Under the pieces are notes generated by a model, which saw only the letters and a list, made by a program, of their open reading frames with translations, did not search any database and was not told the origin of the DNA. A stretch of DNA of 64,000 bases from Maridesulfovibrio zosterae DSM 11974 (GTDB lineage Bacteria > Desulfobacterota > Desulfovibrionia > Desulfovibrionales > Desulfovibrionaceae), in the NCBI RefSeq assembly GCF_000425265.1, contig NZ_AUDC01000010.1:434001-498000 (forward strand), in the 5' to 3' direction. Made by a program: the position numbers and the translations under genes. How positions within the stretch are numbered: the first letter of the stretch is position 1; each line of letters starts with the position of its first letter. Positions 33,014 to 42,299 of the stretch are shown here, piece after piece.

Positions 33014-35659
33014 ATGAAGGATATACACAGACTTTTGAAGCAACAACTGAAACGTCACCTGAATAAAGATTTTAACAATCTAGAGGGACCGCTTTTAAAT
33101 TTTGTTAAATCTATTAATGACACTTATATCAATGCTGAAGAATCCAGGTTAACACTTGAAACATCACTTGGACTTAATTCTGAAGAATCAAACAAGATAA
33201 AATTAAATCTCACTGGATTACTTGGTAATCTTGAAAAGAAAGTTGTAGAGAGAACTGCAGAGCTTGAATTTTCAAAAGAAGCTCTTAAACGCAGTGAACA
33301 AAGACTGAGACTTTTATATGAAGCTGCTCCCGTCGGAATTTTTCAATCATACCCAAATGGCCGCTATCTTTACACCAACAAACGCCTCGCAAAAATGTAT
33401 GGATATGAAAGTCCTGCTGACTTAATTAAAAATATAAAATCAATACCTCACGAGATATATACTGACCCGCAAGAAAGAGAGTGGGTCCATGCACAGCTTC
33501 GTGAAGAAGGACGTCTGGTTGGTTATGAAACCCGCAGAAAAAGGAAAGACGGTTCTATTTTCTGGGCTTCATTGAGCGTACAGGCACAACTTAGTTCATC
33601 GTCAAATAAAATCACCCACTATGATGGCGTAGTAATAGATATCTCCACACGTAAAGAAGCAGAAAAAAAACTGCATCTTGCTAAAAAAGCAGCTGAAGAT
33701 GCCAATCAGGCAAAATCAATGTTCCTTGCGAATATGAGTCATGAGATACGCACACCTTTGAATGGTATCATAGGTCTGGCAGAAATTATGCTTAATACAT
33801 CTCTTGATGACCAGCAGCAAAAGTTCATGAGACAACTTAAACACTCATCTTATTCACTTCTCAGTGTGCTGAATGATATTCTCGACTTTTCAAAGATAGA
33901 GGCTAAAAAACTAGCCATTGATAAAGCACCGGTTCATATCCGTGAACTGATTTCTGAATGCTCACGTCTGGCAAATGTTCAGGCCCAGCAAAAGGGCCTG
34001 ACGTTACTTTTTAAAATAAATTCATCAGTACCAGAAATAGTTGAAGGTGATAGTGACAGGTTACGGCAGGTTATTCTAAATCTCACATCCAATGCCATCA
34101 AGTTTACTGAATCTGGAGAAATTTTAATTGAAGCAAGGTTTGAAAATAATCAAAACGAATTTGGTACACTTAAATGCAGCGTTAAAGATACCGGACCTGG
34201 CATTCCAGAAGATAAACGAGAATCTGTTTTCCATGCTTTTGAACAACTTGATGGGTCACTGACCCGTTCTCGCGGTGGAACAGGGCTTGGCTTATCTATC
34301 AGCTACCAACTCATTTCGCTTATGGGAGGTAATCTCGAATGTGACAGTGAGCTAGGTAAAGGAAGCACATTTTATTTCTCTGTTCCTGCACGAATAATAA
34401 AAGAAAATTACGACTTGGCCCTTGCTATAGAAAGTATGAATCTCTCGGGCATGAGAATGCTTGTGGCAGATTCAAATAACGCCAGCAGATCAATTATACA
34501 TGAAATTCTTGAAGGATGGGGTGTAAAAGTATCCGAAGCGGGAAATGCACAATTTGCTTACGCAAGAATTGAACTGTCAAAAGAAATAAAAAAGCCTTAT
34601 CAAGTCATTATCTGTGACATAGAAACGCTCGCCATGAACGATTTTAATCCAGAGATCGTAAAAGATAAATTGGGAGACAGCGCTCTTGTTTTGATGGTTG
34701 ATGAAGTTAATAAACAAATGGTTCCCTCAAATAAACTGGCATACGTATATAAGCCAGTAAGCCCTTCTGATTTGTATACAGCTATTATGCAGGCACTATC
34801 TGATGATAGTGTGATTCAGGAAAGAGCAGAAAATAAAAAAACTATTTTCAAATCACTAAGTCCGAAAAGAATTCTTCTAGTGGAAGATACTCCATTAAAT
34901 CAGCATGTGGCCAAGCATATGATAGAAACATGGGGACACCAACTAGTTATTGCTGAAAACGGACAAGAAGGATTTGAAGCTTTTATTTCAGATAATTTTG
35001 ATATTGTACTTATGGACATACAAATGCCTGTCATGGACGGCCTTGAAGCGACAAGACATATCCGTTCATATGAAGAAAAACAGGGATTACCGCATATCCC
35101 AATTCTGGCAATGACTGCTCATGCATTAAAAGGAGATGCCGAAAACTGTCTCCAGGCAGGCATGGATGACTACATTTCTAAACCTATCAATTGGAAGTTT
35201 CTTTTTTCTAGAATTGAGCAATATGACTCTACGCTTGTTTCTGAAAAATTTTGTATTCTAAAAAATAAAGAGCATGAACCTTTTTCTCATATGGAATCTT
35301 TTAATCAAGACCAGAATAAGACAAACTTTGTTCCAACCATTGATAATCTCATGCCTAAATTTAATGATGACATAAATTTTCTATCTGATATGATTAAACT
35401 TCTCATAGAAGAAATTCCAAAGAGAATAGATAAAATAGAAAAAGGGATAATTAGCAAAGATAAATCTAAAATTGAAATCAATACCCACTCCCTAAAAAGC
35501 ATGCTTGGTAATTTTGGAAAGAATGAAGCCTATTTCACAACAATTAAAATTGAAAAAGCAGCTAAAAAAGGTGATCTTGAAACAATAAAAGAACTGCACA
35601 ATCTCCTTAAACAAAACGTATCAAAATTGATAGATCAACTTAATAACCTTACAATATAA
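33014..35659 (+). CDS. Hybrid sensor histidine kinase (PAS-HisKA-HATPase-REC-REC-Hpt)
   Basis: A soluble 881-residue phosphorelay protein. A coiled N-terminus (to about residue 90) is followed by PAS/PAC (about 95-215), HisKA with FLANMSHEIRTPLNG (His243), and HATPase with NLTSNAIKFT, DTGPGIP and GGTGLGLSIS. The first receiver (about residues 475-600) is divergent but keeps an Asp in ICDIE and the Lys in YKPV, with the Ser/Thr switch position replaced by Val. The second (about 615-740) is canonical (LLVEDTPLN, VLMDIQMPVMDG, SKPI). A C-terminal Hpt has NTHSLKSMLGNFG. No cognate regulator is adjacent. Late codons are AT-rich. Confidence 0.95.
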   Translation: MKDIHRLLKQQLKRHLNKDFNNLEGPLLNFVKSINDTYINAEESRLTLETSLGLNSEESNKIKLNLTGLLGNLEKKVVERTAELEFSKEALKRSEQRLRLLYEAAPVGIFQSYPNGRYLYTNKRLAKMYGYESPADLIKNIKSIPHEIYTDPQEREWVHAQLREEGRLVGYETRRKRKDGSIFWASLSVQAQLSSSSNKITHYDGVVIDISTRKEAEKKLHLAKKAAEDANQAKSMFLANMSHEIRTPLNGIIGLAEIMLNTSLDDQQQKFMRQLKHSSYSLLSVLNDILDFSKIEAKKLAIDKAPVHIRELISECSRLANVQAQQKGLTLLFKINSSVPEIVEGDSDRLRQVILNLTSNAIKFTESGEILIEARFENNQNEFGTLKCSVKDTGPGIPEDKRESVFHAFEQLDGSLTRSRGGTGLGLSISYQLISLMGGNLECDSELGKGSTFYFSVPARIIKENYDLALAIESMNLSGMRMLVADSNNASRSIIHEILEGWGVKVSEAGNAQFAYARIELSKEIKKPYQVIICDIETLAMNDFNPEIVKDKLGDSALVLMVDEVNKQMVPSNKLAYVYKPVSPSDLYTAIMQALSDDSVIQERAENKKTIFKSLSPKRILLVEDTPLNQHVAKHMIETWGHQLVIAENGQEGFEAFISDNFDIVLMDIQMPVMDGLEATRHIRSYEEKQGLPHIPILAMTAHALKGDAENCLQAGMDDYISKPINWKFLFSRIEQYDSTLVSEKFCILKNKEHEPFSHMESFNQDQNKTNFVPTIDNLMPKFNDDINFLSDMIKLLIEEIPKRIDKIEKGIISKDKSKIEINTHSLKSMLGNFGKNEAYFTTIKIEKAAKKGDLETIKELHNLLKQNVSKLIDQLNNLTI

Positions 35660-36025
35660 AACATATTTTTATTATCAAAATTGCTCTCATATATGATTCC
35701 ATCAAAAGTTTATACATTCACCAAGTATAAAACTATGAATCAGCTAAGCTAATAATTTTCGTAATTTTAATATCTATACAGCAATATTCGTAAAATAATA
35801 AACATATCATAAAAAAATGTCGAATTCGAAAAAAATGTTCATAATCGAACATGGCTTAGCGTGATTTTTTAGTAAAATGTTTGAAAGTGGTCATTTTTTG
35901 CATGCATTATTTTTTTTTCTCTGTTAGATTCCAATTAACATGTTAAGATGTTATGGCTAGACATTCAGGACTCCTTTCAGGTGATGGGTCCCTTCAGTAA
36001 TCATAAAACAAGGCAGGTATGAGAA
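35660..36025. other. 366-bp intergenic region upstream of the GAF-gap operon
   Basis: No gene. It contains two dyads close together: tcgaattcga (35820-35829) and ATGTTC-N6-GAACAT (35835-35852), then an A/T-rich stretch. These may be operator or promoter elements for the GAF-gap transcript. Confidence 0.5.
35835..35852. promoter_or_regulatory. Dyad ATGTTC-N6-GAACAT upstream of GAF-gap
   Basis: A 6-bp perfect inverted repeat with 6-nt spacer, 15 bp centre-to-edge from a second palindrome (tcgaattcga, 35820-35829). A candidate operator, about 170 nt before the GAF gene start. Confidence 0.35.
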
Positions 36026-36583
36026 ATGGGTGCAACCAGACTCTACAAGGCGATTTTTGAAATTACCAGAGCTGTCAACTCCAGCCTGGAGCCGGAAAAA
36101 GTTCTTCACAATATTGCAGAAAAAGTAGCAACTGTGATGGAATTGAAAGGGTGTTTCATCAGGCTGCTTGACCGCAAAGGCGAAACGCTGCTGGCTGATG
36201 CTTCTTACGGACTCAGTGAACGTTATGAACAGAAAGGTCCAGTTGAGGTTTCAAAAAGTCGTCTGGATCAGGAAGTTCTTGAAGGTAAAATTGTAAATAT
36301 CTCTGATGTTCGCAGTGATGACCGTTTCCAGTACCCCGAAGAAGCTGCAAAAGAAGGTCTCGTTTCTCTAGTAGTTCTTCCTCTTACCGCACGCGGTAAA
36401 AAAGTCATCGGTGTACTTCGTGTATACTCCAGCGAGCTTCGCGAATTTTCCGAAGAAGAACTCGACTTTTTGAAATGTGTAGCAGACCTTTCCGGTCTTG
36501 CCCTTGAAAACGCTCGTATGTTTCATGCTCTTAAACGTGCAAGTGAACTTGCTAACGATTACATCTACCGGGTTGACGATTAA
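36026..36583 (+). CDS. GAF-domain protein upstream of gap
   Basis: A 185-residue soluble protein made of a single GAF domain (about residues 20-165), with LHNIAEKVATVMELKGCFIRLLD, RLDQEVLEGKIVNISDVRSDDRF and LVVLPLTARGKKVIGVLRVYS, and a helical tail. There is no output domain. GAF domains bind small ligands such as cyclic nucleotides or haem, and this one is unassigned. It stops 26 nt before gap and both read the same way, so they are very likely co-transcribed, which hints at a role in sensing linked to glycolysis or gluconeogenesis (inference). Confidence 0.88.
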   Translation: MGATRLYKAIFEITRAVNSSLEPEKVLHNIAEKVATVMELKGCFIRLLDRKGETLLADASYGLSERYEQKGPVEVSKSRLDQEVLEGKIVNISDVRSDDRFQYPEEAAKEGLVSLVVLPLTARGKKVIGVLRVYSSELREFSEEELDFLKCVADLSGLALENARMFHALKRASELANDYIYRVDD

Positions 36584-36609
36584 CCCGCTCCTTTTGTGAG
36601 GATATATAA

Positions 36610-37629
36610 ATGAGTAAAGTAAAAGTCGGTATTAATGGTTTTGGTCGTATTGGACGTCAGGTCCTCAAAACTATCTGGGAAAGACATCGTGATACTGTTG
36701 ATATCGTAGCTATCAATGATCTTTTCGATATTGAAACAAATGCAGCCCTCTGCGCAAGAGATACCAACTACGGAAAATTTCCTCCTGAAATCAGGGTTGA
36801 AGGAAACACCATGCATGTTGGATCTGATTTCACTATCAAAAACTTCGCAGAACGTGACCCCAAACGTATCCCCTGGGGTGAATGCGGTGTTGATATTGTT
36901 ATCGAGTGTACCGGTATTTTCCGTACTGGACCAACAGCATCTCAGCACCTTGAAGGTGGAGCTAAAAAAGTTATCATCTCTGCTCCGGCGAAAGAAGAAG
37001 ATATTACTGTTGTAATGGGTGTAAACCACACTGATTACGATCCTAAAAAACACAACATTGTTTCTAACGCTTCTTGTACAACCAACTGCCTCGCACCGGT
37101 TGTTAAGGTTATGCATGAAAAATTCGGTATTGCAAAAGGTGTGATGACCACAGTTCACTCCTATACCAATGACCAGCGCATTCTTGACCAGCCTCATAAA
37201 GACCTGCGCCGTGCCCGTGCAGCTGCGTGTAACATGATCCCGACATCCACCGGCGCAGCTAAAGCTGTTGCTCTGGTTATTCCAGAAATGGCCGGACGTT
37301 TCGAAGGTTACTCTGTTCGTGTTCCTACACCCACTGTATCTCTTGTAGACTTCGTAGCAGTACTGGAAAAAGACACAACAACCGAAGAACTCAAAGCGGT
37401 ACTTAAAGCTGCTTCTGAAGGTGAACTCAAAGGAATCCTCGGCTACTCTGAAGATCCTCTTGTTTCTTCAGACTTTATTGCTGATTCCCGTTCCAGTATC
37501 GTAGAAGCTGATTTTACTGTTGTACAGAGCGGTAACCTCGCCAAAGTCTACTCCTGGTATGACAACGAATGGGGCTACTCCTGCCGCCTTGCTGATCTTG
37601 TTGATTACATGGCTAAGTGCGGTTTCTAA
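36610..37629 (+). CDS. gap: Glyceraldehyde-3-phosphate dehydrogenase, type I
   Basis: NAD-dependent phosphorylating GAPDH. The 339-residue protein has the Rossmann start [15 protein letters not shown], the active-site [13 protein letters not shown] with catalytic Cys, and [16 protein letters not shown] near the C-terminus. NDLFD after the second strand favours NAD over NADP. GAGG precedes the ATG. It is second in an operon with a GAF-domain gene and ends in a strong hairpin. The codon pattern (many GTT, CTC, AAA, GAA) suggests high expression. Confidence 0.98.
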   Translation: MSKVKVGINGFGRIGRQVLKTIWERHRDTVDIVAINDLFDIETNAALCARDTNYGKFPPEIRVEGNTMHVGSDFTIKNFAERDPKRIPWGECGVDIVIECTGIFRTGPTASQHLEGGAKKVIISAPAKEEDITVVMGVNHTDYDPKKHNIVSNASCTTNCLAPVVKVMHEKFGIAKGVMTTVHSYTNDQRILDQPHKDLRRARAAACNMIPTSTGAAKAVALVIPEMAGRFEGYSVRVPTPTVSLVDFVAVLEKDTTTEELKAVLKAASEGELKGILGYSEDPLVSSDFIADSRSSIVEADFTVVQSGNLAKVYSWYDNEWGYSCRLADLVDYMAKCGF

Positions 37630-37712
37630 AAGAATAATAAGGTTTGAGAATACAGAACTTTTAGTCAGGTAGTGGATTGGACCCGGCTTTAAAGTAATTC
37701 TTAAGATTTAAA

Positions 37713-37753
37713 AAGCCGATGGAACTTGACAGTAAGTCAGGTTCCATCGGCTT
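37713..37753 (+). terminator. Terminator downstream of gap
   Basis: An 18-bp stem with one G-U pair (37713-37730 with 37736-37753, loop agtaa) is followed by CTTTTAT. It lies between gap and the converging response-regulator gene and probably serves both strands. Confidence 0.93.
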
Positions 37754-37794
37754 CTTTTATTTATATCTAAATAAAAAAGACTTCGTTATCTAAT

Positions 37795-39168
37795 CTACTT
37801 ACCTGTTATTTTATATTTTTTAAGTTTATATTGCAGCAGGCTTTTTGAAATTCCCAGCATATCAGCTGCATCAACTTTTATAAAATGACTGTGCACCAAC
37901 GCGCGACGCACAAGGGTAGCTTCAATTTTATCAAGGGTATCAGCCAGATTAAGCTTTGTAGGAAGAAGATCTACTGCACTTTTAAACTGTGCCTCTTCAT
38001 CTTTAATTTCAGATGGTAGATCTTCAGTATTAATTACATTTCCTGAGGTAAGCACAACGCACCGTTCAACAACATTCTGAAGCTGACGTACATTACCCGG
38101 CCACTCATACGCAGTCATGTAATCCATAGCTGAAGGTGAAAAACCTTCAAAAACCTTACTGTTGTCAGCAGCGTATTTGACAAGAAAATGATCTACAAGA
38201 AAAGGAATATCTTCACGGCGCTCACGCAGCGGAGGCATTTCAATACTTACGACGTTTAACCTGTAATATAGGTCCTCCCTGAAATCCCCTTTTTCAACTG
38301 CTTCCTTAAGATTCTTATTTGTTGCTGCAACAATGCGGATATCAACCTTGATAGTATCAATCCCACCAACTCGCTCAATAGTTCTTTCCTGTAAAACACG
38401 TAATAGTTTTACCTGCATATCATGTGACAGCTCACCAATCTCATCAAGAAAAAGTGTGCCCTGATCAGCAGCCTCAAAACGCCCTCTTTTACGCGCTACA
38501 GCTCCTGTAAACGACCCCTTTTCATGTCCGAAAAGTTCGCTTTCAAGAACCCCTGTATTAAATGCCATGCAGTTAACTGAAACAAATGGTTTATCACAGC
38601 GAGGTGAAGCCTGATGAATAGCTTGCGCAACTAATTCCTTACCAGTCCCAGATTCACCGGTTACCAGCACTGTAGAACTTCCAGGAGCAGCCTTGCTGAT
38701 CATATCAAAGACATGCATCATAGGCTTAGAACGGCCGATTATATTGCTTGGGGAATAACGATCTTTAATCTGCTCACGGAGCTGTCTGTTTTCCTGTTGA
38801 GCTTTAGCAAACTGTGCTGCCTTGGTAACTGAGAGCAGAAGTTCTTCATTGGCAAACGGTTTAGTAATATAATCAAAAGCTCCAATTTTCATGGCTTCAA
38901 CAGCTGATTCTATTGATCCGAATGCAGTCATTATAATGACTGGTATATAAGGAAAATTCTTTTTCACATGCTCAAGTACATCCTGTCCTGTAAGCTTAGG
39001 CATTTTCATATCTGTTATGACAAGATCAACTTCCGACTCATCAAGATATGCCAGCCCTGTTTCCGGATCAGAAAGAGCCGTAATAGTATAACCCTCATCT
39101 GAAAGCATCGCTTCCAAAATAAGGAGGTAGTTTTGTTCATCATCAAGTATAAGAATATTTGCAGCCAT
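37795..39168 (-). CDS. Sigma-54-dependent response regulator (NtrC family)
   Basis: The 457-residue product has a receiver (ILDDEQN, phospho-acceptor in LVITDMKMP, TKPF), a central AAA+ domain with Walker A GESGTGKELVA, the sigma-54 contact loop and the sensor stretch FREDLYYRLNV, and a Fis-type helix-turn-helix (VDAADMLGISKSLLQYKLKKY). The contact loop reads GSFTGA instead of the usual GAFTGA. Its kinase partner is encoded 15 nt upstream. Targets are unknown; no sigma-54 promoter was recognised nearby. Confidence 0.96.
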   Translation of the reverse strand: MAANILILDDEQNYLLILEAMLSDEGYTITALSDPETGLAYLDESEVDLVITDMKMPKLTGQDVLEHVKKNFPYIPVIIMTAFGSIESAVEAMKIGAFDYITKPFANEELLLSVTKAAQFAKAQQENRQLREQIKDRYSPSNIIGRSKPMMHVFDMISKAAPGSSTVLVTGESGTGKELVAQAIHQASPRCDKPFVSVNCMAFNTGVLESELFGHEKGSFTGAVARKRGRFEAADQGTLFLDEIGELSHDMQVKLLRVLQERTIERVGGIDTIKVDIRIVAATNKNLKEAVEKGDFREDLYYRLNVVSIEMPPLRERREDIPFLVDHFLVKYAADNSKVFEGFSPSAMDYMTAYEWPGNVRQLQNVVERCVVLTSGNVINTEDLPSEIKDEEAQFKSAVDLLPTKLNLADTLDKIEATLVRRALVHSHFIKVDAADMLGISKSLLQYKLKKYKITGK

Positions 39169-39183
39169 ATTTGTATCCAGTAA

Positions 39184-40626
39184 TTAACAATCTTTTTTTG
39201 CAGGTAAGAAAACTTTAATAAGCGCTCCACCATCGGAGTTATTTCCAATAATGAACTTTCCGTTATGGCTTTCCACAATATTAGTTACAATGGCAAGTCC
39301 CAAACCGGTTCCACTGTCTTTTGTAGTAAAGAAAGGATCCTTTACCTTATCAATAACGGACGGAGAGAAGCCTGGACCTGTATCGGAAAAAACTACGTTG
39401 ATCCCGCCTTTAGTTTCTTCTAAAGATACAGAAATAGATCCATCTTTTTCTATTGCCTGCACTGCATTACCAATTAAATTGTAAAATGCACGGTAAAGCA
39501 AATCCTCGTCACCGCATATTTGATATCCATGGATATAATTACGCTCCAGCTCAATATTGCTCTCTTTGCATTTTGATTCCATAAACATAAATATTTTATC
39601 AATTAAATCTGCTGGATCAATTGCAACTAACGAAATCTTACGAGGTCTGGCATAATCAAGAAAATCACTTACAGTCCGACTAAGTCTTTTACACTCTTCA
39701 TGAATAGCAATTAAGATTTTAGAGTTAACTTGGTCGCTGTCATTCATCCGTTTAATAAGCAATTCTGAACTGGAACGAATAATTCCCAGTGGGTTCCTGA
39801 TTTCATGGGCTACCCCTGATACCATTCGACCGATGCTGGCCAACTTTTCACTCTGGTTAAGTTCTTTTTCAAACTGTTGGCGCTCTTTCATGCGCTGTGC
39901 ATTAATTATATCTGCACGCCTGATAATTGCCATGATAGTCGCAAACAAAATCAATGCTGAAAAACTGGAAGTAAACAAAATAAGGCGCTCAAAATTAATT
40001 ACAGACTGATAATCATCAGTAATATCCTGAGTTATAACCATTACCCCCATGATAACATTTTCATCAATATTTAAACTTTTCTCAGAACGCAGGGGGTAAA
40101 CTATCTGAAGCAGCATTGTTCCGGGGCGCATATGCAAATCAAAAAGCAGTCCCAAAGTAGATTTTTTACTTATAAACTCATATCTTGGTTCACCACTTTT
40201 AAAAACTTTTTTTATAAACTCTCCACCCAAATCATCTTTACCAATAGTATCTGCATCAGTTGAATAAGATATAATCAGTCCCGGGTCATATATCCTTACT
40301 TCATTAACTTTAAAGCTGTGCACCGTTGAACGCACAACTTGATCAAGACGATCCATCTGTTCTTTATTTTTCAACCCTATCTTACCGTAACCAATAATAG
40401 TCGGTAAAATGAAACGTCTATATATCTGATGGTTAAGATTCTCAGCCTGCAATAAAGCAAACTCTTTCTGTTTTTCCAAAAGAGTCTCGTCAGCATGTTT
40501 TGCCAGAAAAACAGAAAGCCCCAGACTACTACCTATAATAACTATTAGTAGAGTCCACGAAAGCAGCTTAACAAGCTGAAATGATTTAATCTGTAAATCT
40601 TGCTGATCTTGATTCTTTTGATCCAA
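39184..40626 (-). CDS. Sensor histidine kinase, partner of the sigma-54 regulator
   Basis: The 480-residue protein has an N-terminal helix (about residues 20-42), a periplasmic sensor part of about 185 residues, a second helix near residue 235, then HisKA (LASIGRMVSGVAHEIRNPLG) and HATPase (NLIGNAVQAI, DTGPGFSP, GTGLGLAIV). The frame is open 52 codons further upstream (to 40782). The true start is almost certainly the TTG at 40626 (MDQKNQDQQ), because a perfect AGGAGG sits 6 nt before it. The upstream part reads like untranslated DNA. Forms a two-gene operon with the response regulator. Confidence 0.93.
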   Translation of the reverse strand: MDQKNQDQQDLQIKSFQLVKLLSWTLLIVIIGSSLGLSVFLAKHADETLLEKQKEFALLQAENLNHQIYRRFILPTIIGYGKIGLKNKEQMDRLDQVVRSTVHSFKVNEVRIYDPGLIISYSTDADTIGKDDLGGEFIKKVFKSGEPRYEFISKKSTLGLLFDLHMRPGTMLLQIVYPLRSEKSLNIDENVIMGVMVITQDITDDYQSVINFERLILFTSSFSALILFATIMAIIRRADIINAQRMKERQQFEKELNQSEKLASIGRMVSGVAHEIRNPLGIIRSSSELLIKRMNDSDQVNSKILIAIHEECKRLSRTVSDFLDYARPRKISLVAIDPADLIDKIFMFMESKCKESNIELERNYIHGYQICGDEDLLYRAFYNLIGNAVQAIEKDGSISVSLEETKGGINVVFSDTGPGFSPSVIDKVKDPFFTTKDSGTGLGLAIVTNIVESHNGKFIIGNNSDGGALIKVFLPAKKDC

Positions 40627-40801
40627 GTAAAGCCTCCTGCAGGATTGGGCCGAGTTTATGTTTAGTATTTCAAGCCATTTTATAAAAAGCTTAAAATGCA
40701 TAATATTTTTGAACTGGTTAATGGATATTCGTGCCTTAAAGAAAAGATGTAGTAAAGAGGTATTAAATACAAATTCTGACAAAGATATTTTTGAAGAAGG
40801 A

Positions 40802-40821
40802 GAAAGTTCAGCTGAACTTTC
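40802..40821 (-). terminator. Palindrome downstream of pgi
   Basis: A perfect 20-bp palindrome gaaagttcagctgaactttc lies 25 nt past the pgi stop. On the minus strand it is preceded by GGGG and followed by TCTCCTTCTTC. A possible terminator with little loop; a protein-binding dyad is the alternative. Confidence 0.5.
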
Positions 40822-40845
40822 CCCTTCATATAATCATCCAGTATT

Positions 40846-42189
40846 CTAAAATCCCTGTTCTTCCCGGTTAGTAGCAAGAAAGTCATCAAGACTTTTTTTC
40901 TCGCTATCCAGACCTGAAGCTCCCAGTCTTGCTTTTGCAAGTAATTTACCCATTTCGACAGCCGGCTGATCTATAGGATTAATATCCATGAGCCAACCGG
41001 TAAAGATTGTTGCTGCCATAAGCAATCCCATAAGCCTTCCTGCTGTTTCTTCAGAATCATCAGTCATCTTCATTTCGACGAGAGGAACACTATTTGCTGA
41101 AAGAGCCATCTTGGTTCCTAACCCTTCAGCATGAATTAATTCACCAAAAGTTTTACCTTTCAAATATGAAAATTTATTCGGAATTTCATTAGGAAATGGA
41201 CAGCCTATAGGCAATGAAGGACAAGTAAGGAACAAGCATGCTTTGTTGCGTGGTCCATCAAGAAACATCTGGTTAACAGAATGCTGGTCCGTTGCTCCGG
41301 TTGCAGGAATCGGCTGACTTCCTTTCCCTTCTTTACCGAGACTTTCAGCCCAGAGCTGAGCAAACCACTGCCCGAAGCAAGCCCATTGTGGAACGTAAGA
41401 AAAAAAGATCAGCTCATTATATCCACTATCCATAAGAGCCGCACCCCAGCATGCCAATTTGAATGAAGGATGATTACTGAGAGAATCTGCATTGAGATCT
41501 GCTGATGCAAGAGGTGAAAGCACTGCTGAAGCACCTTCAACAAGCAAGCGATAATCAATGCCTAGAAACATTGCAGGTAATAGGCCTACGGCCGAAAGTA
41601 TGGAATAACGGCCCCCCAGATTATCGGGAACCTCAAGGGTACGTATAGAAAGTTCATCAGCCTGTTCACGCAAAAATCCATTTTTCTTATCAGTTATGAA
41701 AAATGTATTTTTGTTCCAACTGTCTCCAAGAACTTCCTTCATTTTCTCACGAACTATTAAATACTGACTGATAGTCTCAATTGTCCCGCCGGATTTAGAG
41801 ATAACTACAACCAAAGTTTTTTCTAATGGAAGTTTTTCAAGGTAGGAGTCTAGAGTTTTAGAACAAACATTGTCCCCTATCCAAAGCCAGGGACCTTCGT
41901 GGCAGGGTTGATCCTGTTGCGGGAAAAAAGCTTTCTGCAATGCCCGGGCACCAAGAGCTGACCCTCCAATACCAAGTAAAAGCATGTGATCGAATTGTTT
42001 GACGTAACCTTCCAGACCATCCAGTTCATGAAGCAGTTCTGCCATATAAGGCATGGAGCAGAAAGGGAGCTTACCGTCAGAAACTTCTCCGCAAAATCTT
42101 GCGGCAAGACTTCCCGCGGAATCTGATTTTGCTTCTGAATCAATTTTTTCAAACCAACTGTCAGTCCAATCAAGAATATTAGCAGCCAT
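40846..42189 (-). CDS. pgi: Glucose-6-phosphate isomerase
   Basis: Interconverts glucose-6-phosphate and fructose-6-phosphate. The 447-residue product is of the short bacterial type. It has the phosphate-binding LLGIGGSALGARAL, VVISKSGGTIETI, and the active-site region PIPATGATDQHSVNQMFLDGP. The C-terminus holds a helical end (DQPAVEMGKLLAKARLG) typical of the family. GGAG precedes the ATG. It follows the aminotransferase gene on the same strand, but a terminator hairpin separates them. Confidence 0.96.
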   Translation of the reverse strand: MAANILDWTDSWFEKIDSEAKSDSAGSLAARFCGEVSDGKLPFCSMPYMAELLHELDGLEGYVKQFDHMLLLGIGGSALGARALQKAFFPQQDQPCHEGPWLWIGDNVCSKTLDSYLEKLPLEKTLVVVISKSGGTIETISQYLIVREKMKEVLGDSWNKNTFFITDKKNGFLREQADELSIRTLEVPDNLGGRYSILSAVGLLPAMFLGIDYRLLVEGASAVLSPLASADLNADSLSNHPSFKLACWGAALMDSGYNELIFFSYVPQWACFGQWFAQLWAESLGKEGKGSQPIPATGATDQHSVNQMFLDGPRNKACLFLTCPSLPIGCPFPNEIPNKFSYLKGKTFGELIHAEGLGTKMALSANSVPLVEMKMTDDSEETAGRLMGLLMAATIFTGWLMDINPIDQPAVEMGKLLAKARLGASGLDSEKKSLDDFLATNREEQGF

Positions 42190-42219
42190 ATTCGATCTCC
42201 ATATATTTATGGTTTTTAC

Positions 42220-42256
42220 ATCCCCGCCGGAAAAGAAAATATTTCCGGCAGGGGAT
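42220..42256 (-). terminator. Terminator downstream of the aminotransferase gene
   Basis: A 14-bp stem with one bulged base (atccccgccggaaa with tttccggc-a-ggggat) lies 44 nt past the aminotransferase stop. On the minus strand it is followed by GTAAAAACC, so the U-tract is weak; a T-run lies on the plus-strand side. Confidence 0.7.
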
Positions 42257-42299
42257 ATAATTTTTTATCTTATCAAATATGACTATCTTTACGTAATTT

